From Paraprevotella sp. (GTDB taxonomy: Bacteria; Bacteroidota; Bacteroidia; Bacteroidales; Bacteroidaceae): a DNA stretch of 12,907 bases. Below the pieces are notes generated by a model. The model worked only from the letters and a program-made list of their open reading frames with translations. It was not told the origin of the DNA and made no database searches. Numbering within the stretch: the first letter of the stretch is position 1; each line of letters starts with the position of its first letter. The stretch spans positions 1 to 12,907 of the forward strand of contig JAGBUF010000037.1 of NCBI GenBank assembly GCA_017630975.1, given 5' to 3'. The position numbers and the translations under genes are program-made. This document shows positions 7,799 to 12,907 of this stretch, piece after piece.

Positions 7799-8554
7799 TT
7801 AAAACTGAAACAAATCATCCATCCCGAGCAAGCCCTCATGTTTTGCAGTATATTCTGCTGCAAGCACAGCACCTAACGCAAATCCCTTACGATTATGAGC
7901 ATCATGAGTAATGGTAATCATATCAGCTTCACTGTCGTAAGCAATACTATGTATACCAGGGACCTCATCGCGACGAACGCTATCTATCACCAAGTCTGTT
8001 GCAGGATGAGTTCCTTCACCGCTCAACGTACCATCCGGTGCAAGCAATGTGCCTTTTGTCCAATCTGTTTTTCTGTCTAAATTCTCTAAAATCCCTTCTG
8101 CCAAAGTGATGGCAGTGCCACTGGGAGCATCTAACTTATGGACATGATGCACTTCCTCCATCTTGACATCATAAGCTTCAAAACGATTCATGATGCGTGC
8201 CAGATATTTATTGACTGCACTGAAAATGGCAACTCCTAAACTGAAGTTACTGCTCCAAAAAAGCGTCTTGCCCTCTTCATTACACATCCGACGCACATCA
8301 TCTCCATGCTCGGACAACCATCCGGTAGAACCGGAAACGACTTTTACCCCCTGTTCAAAAGCTTTCAAGTAATTGTCGTATGCAGTATGCGGTGTAGTAA
8401 ACTCTATGGCAACATCTGCTGAACGGAATGCATCGGAATCAAAATCCTCACGATTATTGATGTCAATGATAGACACTATCTCATGACCACGTTCCAAAGC
8501 TATCTGCTCTATCATGTGCCCCATCTTACCATATCCTATTAATGCTATTTTCAT
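7799..8554 (-). CDS. dapB: 4-hydroxy-tetrahydrodipicolinate reductase
   Basis: 251 aa, a normal length for the family. DapB reduces hydroxy-tetrahydrodipicolinate with NAD(P)H in the cytoplasm, on the diaminopimelate/lysine route needed for peptidoglycan. The dinucleotide-binding loop is GYGKMG at 7-12. The substrate and catalytic region is EEVHHVHKLDAPSGTA at 133-148, with the His pair 136/137 and Lys140. The N-terminal Rossmann half then carries EFTTP (51-55) and GSTGW (75-79). The C-terminus has the usual THDAHNRKGFALGA. It is the first gene of the minus-strand operon that continues into lepB. A -7-type box lies about 32 bp upstream on the same strand. Confidence 0.97.
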   Translation of the reverse strand: MKIALIGYGKMGHMIEQIALERGHEIVSIIDINNREDFDSDAFRSADVAIEFTTPHTAYDNYLKAFEQGVKVVSGSTGWLSEHGDDVRRMCNEEGKTLFWSSNFSLGVAIFSAVNKYLARIMNRFEAYDVKMEEVHHVHKLDAPSGTAITLAEGILENLDRKTDWTKGTLLAPDGTLSGEGTHPATDLVIDSVRRDEVPGIHSIAYDSEADMITITHDAHNRKGFALGAVLAAEYTAKHEGLLGMDDLFQF

Positions 8555-8585
8555 GATTTCAAACTTATTGTTTCATTTTCTTGGA

Positions 8586-8593
8586 CAAAGATA
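8586..8593 (-). promoter_or_regulatory. Candidate -7 box for the dapB-lepB operon
   Basis: Read on the minus strand this is tatctttg, an exact fit to TAnnTTTG. It is 31 bp upstream of the dapB start codon, leaving a leader of roughly 25 nt. No -33 TTTG is seen at the usual spacing. It lies in the 94-bp gap between divergent genes. Confidence 0.5.
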
Positions 8594-8615
8594 GAGGATT
8601 TGCACTGAATTTCAT

Positions 8616-8623
8616 TACTTTTG
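8616..8623 (+). promoter_or_regulatory. Candidate -7 box for the DUF2851-thioesterase-dprA operon
   Basis: tacttttg is an exact fit to TAnnTTTG, 25 bp before the ATG at 8649. A TTTG lies at 8599-8602, but its spacing (13 bp) is shorter than the usual 19-21 bp, so the -33 element is uncertain. It faces away from the minus-strand box at 8586-8593. Confidence 0.5.
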
Positions 8624-8648
8624 TTCGTAAAAATAAAGCCCCGACAGC

Positions 8649-9959
8649 ATGGCTATGGAAAAACTTTTGTATTACATTTGGAATTATAGATTATTCCCAT
8701 TGCACCCTTTGCAAACCACAGAGGGTGAGGTGGTAGAAGTGCTGGATTCCGGAATATTGAACAGAAATGCCGGTCCTGATTTCCATCATGCCAAGATTAA
8801 GATAGGAGATACCTTGTGGGTGGGGAGCATTGAGATTCATCAAAAATCCAGCGATTGGTTCCAACATGGCCATCATGAAGATGTACACTACAACAATGTC
8901 ATTCTGCATGTAGTACAGACTGCCGATAAGGATGTGATAACAGAAGATGGAAAATGTCTTCCACAATTGGCTCTAACAATCCCCGAACATTTGAAAGAGA
9001 ACTACAAGGAATTATGTAAGACAACGGACTATCCCCGCTGCCATAAAATCATACCGCAAATTGACCATTTCACTATTCACAGTTGGCTCAATGCATTGGT
9101 GTATGAAAGATTAGAACAAAAGGCTCACGTCATCCTGGAACGGGTAAAATCATTGCAAGGCGATTGGGAAAAAGCATACTTTATCACTTTAGCGCGCAAC
9201 TTCGGTTTCGGTATCAATGGTGATGCCTTTGAATTCTGGGCCAAGAATATTCCTTTGCCGGCTGTCGCGCATCATCGCGACAATCTGTTCCAAATAGAAG
9301 CGATTTTTATGGGACAGGCCGGGCTCCTTGATATCAATACGATTCCTCAGAAATATCAACAGGAAGCCGTTAATGACGGATATTTTTCTAAGCTGAAAGG
9401 AGAATACGAATATCTAGCACATAAATTTTCCTTGACTCCCATCAATGCAAGCGTATGGAAGTTCTTACGATTGAGACCACAGAATTTCCCTCATGTCAGA
9501 CTGGCACAATTGTCACAGCTATATTACTATCAGTCTGCCGGTTTCTCACAGATTTTGGAACAACCGGACATTGATGGACTACAAGAAGTTTTGAAAACAC
9601 ATGCCACGGCCTATTGGCAATCACATTACACCTTTGGATGTCCCAGCGCAAGGAATGATAAAACATTGACCATCACTTCACGCCAACTGATTATCATCAA
9701 CACCATTGTGCCCTTATTGTACGCCTATGGCATTTCAATTGGTGATGAGCAGATGAAGGAGCGGGCTCTGAATCTCCTGGATTCCATTAGGGCAGAAAAT
9801 AATTATATCACACGACAATGGAGCGAATTGGGAATAAAAGTGGACAGAGCAACGGACACTCAAGCCCTTATACAACTCAAGAAAGAATATTGTGACCGAA
9901 AATACTGCCTACACTACAGATTCGGATATGAATTCATGAAACGAAAAGAAAAACCATAA
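8649..9959 (+). CDS. DUF2851 family protein
   Basis: 436 aa cytoplasmic protein of the DUF2851 family, found mainly in Bacteroidetes; I know of no established function. Conserved-looking features are the N-terminal MEKLLYYIWNYRLF, then NRNAGPDFHHAKIKIGD (38-54), GSIEIHQKSSDW (59-70) with HGHHEDVHYNNVILHVV (73-89), and later a helical part with ARNFGFGINGDAFE. The GPDF and EIH segments look superficially like the acidic pairs of PD-(D/E)XK nucleases, but this is only a visual suggestion. A second in-frame ATG at 8655 is an equally possible start. It is the first gene of a tight operon with a thioesterase (1-bp gap) and dprA. Confidence 0.88.
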   Translation: MAMEKLLYYIWNYRLFPLHPLQTTEGEVVEVLDSGILNRNAGPDFHHAKIKIGDTLWVGSIEIHQKSSDWFQHGHHEDVHYNNVILHVVQTADKDVITEDGKCLPQLALTIPEHLKENYKELCKTTDYPRCHKIIPQIDHFTIHSWLNALVYERLEQKAHVILERVKSLQGDWEKAYFITLARNFGFGINGDAFEFWAKNIPLPAVAHHRDNLFQIEAIFMGQAGLLDINTIPQKYQQEAVNDGYFSKLKGEYEYLAHKFSLTPINASVWKFLRLRPQNFPHVRLAQLSQLYYYQSAGFSQILEQPDIDGLQEVLKTHATAYWQSHYTFGCPSARNDKTLTITSRQLIIINTIVPLLYAYGISIGDEQMKERALNLLDSIRAENNYITRQWSELGIKVDRATDTQALIQLKKEYCDRKYCLHYRFGYEFMKRKEKP

Positions 9960-9960
9960 C

Positions 9961-10368
9961 ATGAAAACAGCATATTCATTTGAACTTGAAATGAAGGTGC
10001 GCGATTACGAATGTGACCTTCAAGGTATTGTCAACAATGCCAACTATCAGCATTATATTGAACACACCCGTCATGAATTTCTGACGGCACATGGCATTAG
10101 TTTTGCTCAACTCCATAAAGAAGGCATTGACCCTGTTGTGGTAAGACTGAGCATGGCCTTCAAGACTCCGCTTACGAGTGGCGACAAGTTTGTCTGCAAA
10201 CTGAATGTGGTTAAAGAAGGTATAAAGTACGTTTTTCAGCAAGACATCTTCCGATTGCCGGATATGAAGTGTTGCATCAAAAGTCAAGTGGAAACGGTAT
10301 GTATCGTGAATGGCAGACTGAATACTTGTGAAATTTTTGATCAATTGCTTTCCCAGCATAATGAATAA
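9961..10368 (+). CDS. Acyl-CoA thioesterase, 4HBT hotdog-fold (YbgC/FadM type)
   Basis: 135 aa, the normal size of a single hotdog domain. The 4HBT active-site signature is seen as VRDYECDLQGIVNNANYQHY at 13-32, with Asp19 at the expected catalytic position and the following helix IEHTRHEFL. The later segments VRLSMAFKTPLTSGD and IFRLPDMKCCIKSQVETVCI form the usual beta-sheet pattern. It should hydrolyse an acyl-CoA or acyl-carrier thioester in the cytoplasm; the substrate cannot be read from sequence. Its ATG follows the DUF2851 stop after a single base (TAACATG), indicating translational coupling. dprA starts 18 bp downstream. Confidence 0.92.
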   Translation: MKTAYSFELEMKVRDYECDLQGIVNNANYQHYIEHTRHEFLTAHGISFAQLHKEGIDPVVVRLSMAFKTPLTSGDKFVCKLNVVKEGIKYVFQQDIFRLPDMKCCIKSQVETVCIVNGRLNTCEIFDQLLSQHNE

Positions 10369-10386
10369 CCATCCTCACAAAATTGT

Positions 10387-11499
10387 ATGCACGAAAATGA
10401 AATACTCTGTAGCATGGCGCTGAGCAGGACACTGCATTTCTATCCTGTCATACAGCATCAACTCGTCAAAGAGATCGGCAGCGCCAGCGCTGTATACGAA
10501 AACCGCCATCATATCAAAGATCTTTACCCTGAAATATCGGACAAACTTGCCGAAGTTCTCAAGGGAATGGACGAACACATAAAACGTGCGGAGGAAGAGT
10601 GGATGTTCGCTACCCAAAAGGGAATTGAGTGTATCTGCTATCATGATGAAAATTATCCTGCACGACTCAGAGAATGTGACGATGCACCTATCCTCCTTTT
10701 CTACAAAGGAAATGCAGATATGAACCGTTCACGCGTCATTAATATGATTGGCACACGCCATTGTACAGAGTACGGGAAAGATTTATGTCGTCACTTTGTT
10801 CATGACCTCAAACTGTTATGCCCGGACGTATTGGTGGTCAGCGGTTTGGCATATGGAATTGACATCCATAGTCATAGAGCAGCCTTATCCAATGGGCTGG
10901 ATACTATAGGTGTATTGGCGCACGGATTGGACCAAATCTATCCAAGGACACACCGCAACACAGCCATTGAAATGATAGGACAAGGTGGACTACTGACAGA
11001 ATTCATGAGCAAAACGAATGCCGATAAAGTGAATTTTGTACGCAGAAACAGAATTGTTGCCGGTATGGCGGATGCTACTATTGTCATTGAATCAGCTGAC
11101 AAAGGTGGTGCACTCATCACTGCCGGCATCGCTTCTGATTATAATCGCGATGTTTTTGCTTTTCCCGGCCGAATCAATGATGCCTATTCACAAGGTTGTA
11201 ATCAGTTGATACGTGACAACAAGGCCATTTTGATACAAAATGCAGATGATTTTATGGATGCTATCGGGTGGGTGAAGAAAAAGGAACAACAAGAAAACAT
11301 TCAGATTGAATTATTTCCGGATCTCTGCGAAGAAGAACAACGCATCATTGAGTACTTACAACAGCAGGAACGGGCACACATCAACAATCTCTCTATTGCT
11401 GTCAATATTCCCATACATAAAATCAGCGGTTTCCTGTTCCACCTTGAAATGAAAGGATTGGTAAAACTGATGAGTGGAGGAACATACAGACTGTTATAA
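10387..11499 (+). CDS. dprA: DNA-processing protein DprA
   Basis: 370 aa. DprA binds single-stranded DNA and loads RecA during natural transformation; it is also kept in many species not known to be competent. Domains: an N-terminal helical region (about 1-75); a Rossmann-like core with NMIGTRHCTEYG (119-130), VSGLAYGIDIHSHRAAL (151-167), VLAHGLDQIYP (176-186), NFVRRNRIVAGMADA (216-230), KGGALITAGIAS (239-250) and FAFPGRINDAYSQGCNQLI (257-275); and a C-terminal winged-helix domain from about 315 to the end. The usual DprA SGALITA is KGGALITA here, which I recall as common in this phylum. The stop TAA is 10 bp from the end of convergent queG. It is the third gene of the DUF2851-thioesterase operon. 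Confidence 0.96.
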   Translation: MHENEILCSMALSRTLHFYPVIQHQLVKEIGSASAVYENRHHIKDLYPEISDKLAEVLKGMDEHIKRAEEEWMFATQKGIECICYHDENYPARLRECDDAPILLFYKGNADMNRSRVINMIGTRHCTEYGKDLCRHFVHDLKLLCPDVLVVSGLAYGIDIHSHRAALSNGLDTIGVLAHGLDQIYPRTHRNTAIEMIGQGGLLTEFMSKTNADKVNFVRRNRIVAGMADATIVIESADKGGALITAGIASDYNRDVFAFPGRINDAYSQGCNQLIRDNKAILIQNADDFMDAIGWVKKKEQQENIQIELFPDLCEEEQRIIEYLQQQERAHINNLSIAVNIPIHKISGFLFHLEMKGLVKLMSGGTYRLL

Positions 11500-11509
11500 T
11501 GGAAGAATA

Positions 11510-12511
11510 CTACGATTCATCCATATTAAAGGTATCATCATCTCGCTTTTCCGCTATTGACAGCGCATGGACATTGCGTTGTAACCCTGGATATTTCGCC
11601 CGCTTAACTGCGGAACCTTTAAATACCCTTTGGTAGGACTCCTGCGTCAGTTCTTTCCATGAACTCCAATCCATAGACAAAAGTTCCGAAGTAGGAGAAA
11701 AATCTTTTTCATGCGTTGGAACGGCGAATTTCAGATACGGGCATACCTGTTGACAACGGTCACAGCCATAAACATACGGATGCATCTTTGAGGCTGCCTC
11801 AACCGGAATTTCTCCTCGATTTTCAATCGTCAAATAACTTAAACACTTTCGTGCGTCCAATCCTTTATGAAGCGTCAAAGCGTCTGTAGGGCAATGCTCT
11901 ATACATCTCATACAATTCCCACAATGGTCATTCATAGGTATACCATATTGATCCACCTGCTGATTCAAGAATATTTCTCCTAAGAAATAGGTGCTGCCCG
12001 CATGCGGAATAATCAGTTGCTTGTTTCGACCTATCCATCCTAATCCACATTGCCACGCCCAATATCTTTCAAAGATAGGAGCTGTATCACAAAAACACCG
12101 CCCTGTAACATTGGCATCCGAATACTGTTTTTGAATGGTTCCCAATAAGGCTTGCAACTTCTCTTTCATCACTTCATGATAATCTCGCCCATAGGCATAC
12201 CACGAAATTTGAGGTTGGTGCGCCGGAATAAAAGTTTTTGGAAAATAATTCAATGCTACGGAAATAATGGTACGACAGTCCTCCACCAAACATGCGGGAT
12301 TGGAACGCTTATCCATATTACGCTCCAAATAGGTCATATCTGCATGCAATCCTCGTTGCACCCAATCATGAAAAAACTGACGATGCCCTTCATCTACAGG
12401 TTGAGCCTTTGCGAACCCACAGGCAGAAAAGCCGAGACGTTCGGCCTCGGCTTTTATCCATACGGAAGATAATATATTTTCTTCTACACCATTCTGCATT
12501 TCTTCTATCAC
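11510..12511 (-). CDS. queG: Epoxyqueuosine reductase
   Basis: 333 aa iron-sulfur, cobalamin-dependent enzyme for the last step of queuosine synthesis in tRNA. The general acid is Asp142 in FCDTAPIFER. The ferredoxin-like part has CGNCMRCIEHCP (Cys197, 200, 203, 207), Cys223 in DARKCLSYLTIE, and CDRCQQVCP (Cys250, 253, 257), giving the eight ligands for two [4Fe-4S] clusters. The N-terminal pattern IKAEAERLGFSACGFAKA is typical. The start shown is GTG at 12511, which overlaps the upstream deacetylase stop by 4 bp (GTGA); an ATG at 12499 is a good alternative. The stop is TAG. A terminator-like hairpin is embedded in codons about 20-29. Because the upstream gene carries a nonsense codon, QueG translation may depend on independent initiation. 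Confidence 0.96.
   Translation of the reverse strand: MIEEMQNGVEENILSSVWIKAEAERLGFSACGFAKAQPVDEGHRQFFHDWVQRGLHADMTYLERNMDKRSNPACLVEDCRTIISVALNYFPKTFIPAHQPQISWYAYGRDYHEVMKEKLQALLGTIQKQYSDANVTGRCFCDTAPIFERYWAWQCGLGWIGRNKQLIIPHAGSTYFLGEIFLNQQVDQYGIPMNDHCGNCMRCIEHCPTDALTLHKGLDARKCLSYLTIENRGEIPVEAASKMHPYVYGCDRCQQVCPYLKFAVPTHEKDFSPTSELLSMDWSSWKELTQESYQRVFKGSAVKRAKYPGLQRNVHALSIAEKRDDDTFNMDES
12427..12455 (-). other. Terminator-like hairpin inside the start of queG
   Basis: aaaagccgag (12427-12436) and ctcggctttt (12446-12455) are exact reverse complements: a 10-bp stem with a 9-nt loop and a T4 tail, in the form of an intrinsic terminator readable on either strand. On the queG strand it encodes KAEAERLGF, a well-kept stretch of the protein, so protein constraint may explain it in full. 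Translating ribosomes would normally keep it unfolded. Confidence 0.45.
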
Positions 12512-12907
12512 TTTATCAGTTCAAAGGAATATCCTTCATCCTTCAACCATTGTAATGATTCGGGCAACGCTGTACGCAATTTCTCTATACTTTTCAATGA
12601 GTCATGAAAAGTAATAATGGAACCGTTTCGAGCATATCGTTTGACATTATTCACCACATCAGCAGCAGTCATTCTCTTACTATAATCACGAGTGACCAAG
12701 TCCCACATGACAATACGATAGTGCTTGCGCAATAGTCGATATTGGAGGATGCGCATCCAACCATGTGGCGGACGAAAGAGATGGGAATGTATCAAAAGAT
12801 TTGCTTACTCTGTATTCTCCAGATATTCTTTACTTGAATGTCTGAATCCCCCGATATGAATGAATGTATGATTTCCGACACGATGCCCACGTTCCACCAC
12901 CATCTTA
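12508..12907 (-). pseudogene. Polysaccharide deacetylase (NodB domain), broken by in-frame TAA and cut by window edge
   Basis: The minus-strand frame entering from the right edge reads KMVVERGHRVGNHTFIHIGG, then KEYLENTE, a TAA at 12805-12807, and continues in the same frame as ANLLIHSHLFRPPHGWMR to a TGA at 12508-12510. Both sides belong to one carbohydrate esterase 4 / NodB domain. Before the stop lies the metal-binding pair HTFIH; after it lie FRPPHG (motif 3), WDLVTRDY, and IITFHDS near the C-terminus. The stop replaces a residue between the motifs, with no frameshift needed. A 95-aa frame starting at TTG 12795 could be opened but would lack the metal site. The gene is therefore probably inactive, or there is a sequence error. 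The gene overlaps queG by 4 bp. The 5' part lies outside the window. Confidence 0.82.

Noticed and set aside
9976..10359. 127-codon minus-strand open frame opposite the thioesterase
   Set aside because: The plus strand carries an unmistakable 4HBT signature in a tight operon; the antisense frame shows no family features.
12508..12795. A complete 95-aa gene starting at TTG
   Set aside because: It contains only the C-terminal half of a NodB domain, and the same frame continues upstream across a single stop with the matching N-terminal half.

Overview
The window looks like a chromosomal segment from a Bacteroidales bacterium (Bacteroides/Prevotella relatives). Reasons: FeoA and FeoB are fused; there is a DUF2851 gene and a dapB / two-signal-peptidase / WbqC gene cluster; ribosome binding sites are A-rich and weak; and gene starts are preceded by boxes of the Bacteroidetes -7 type (TAnnTTTG). 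It is densely coding. No rRNA, tRNA, CRISPR array, transposase or phage gene was seen. The genus cannot be fixed by eye.

Layout. (1) Positions 1-3414, plus strand: the 3' part of a FeoAB ferrous-iron transporter that enters from the left edge, then a putative OprB-like outer-membrane porin, closed by a perfect 16-bp hairpin at 3431-3476. (2) Positions 3626-4927, plus strand: an M16 zinc peptidase with its own AT-rich upstream region, which holds a 14-bp palindrome and a -7-like box. (3) Positions 4918-8554, minus strand, transcribed right to left: dapB, a long lepB, a second S26-family protein that has lost both catalytic residues, and a WbqC-like protein. Gaps are 16 bp, 7 bp and a 4-bp ATGA overlap, so this is almost certainly one operon. 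It converges on the M16 gene with a 10-bp overlap. (4) Positions 8555-8648: a 94-bp divergent intergenic region with one -7-type box on each strand. (5) Positions 8649-11499, plus strand: DUF2851, a hotdog thioesterase and dprA, separated by 1 and 18 bp. (6) Positions 11510-12907, minus strand: queG, preceded by a polysaccharide deacetylase whose frame is broken by an in-frame TAA.

Functionally the genes are mostly housekeeping: iron import, signal-peptide processing, lysine/diaminopimelate synthesis, DNA processing in transformation or recombination, and the last step of queuosine synthesis. I did not find a clear new defence or mobile system. The points most worth following are the S26 pseudoenzyme kept in an operon with the active signal peptidase; the nonsense codon in the deacetylase upstream of translationally overlapping queG, together with a terminator-like hairpin inside the first codons of queG; and the Cys/His-rich insert of FeoAB next to an unusually Cys-rich predicted porin.
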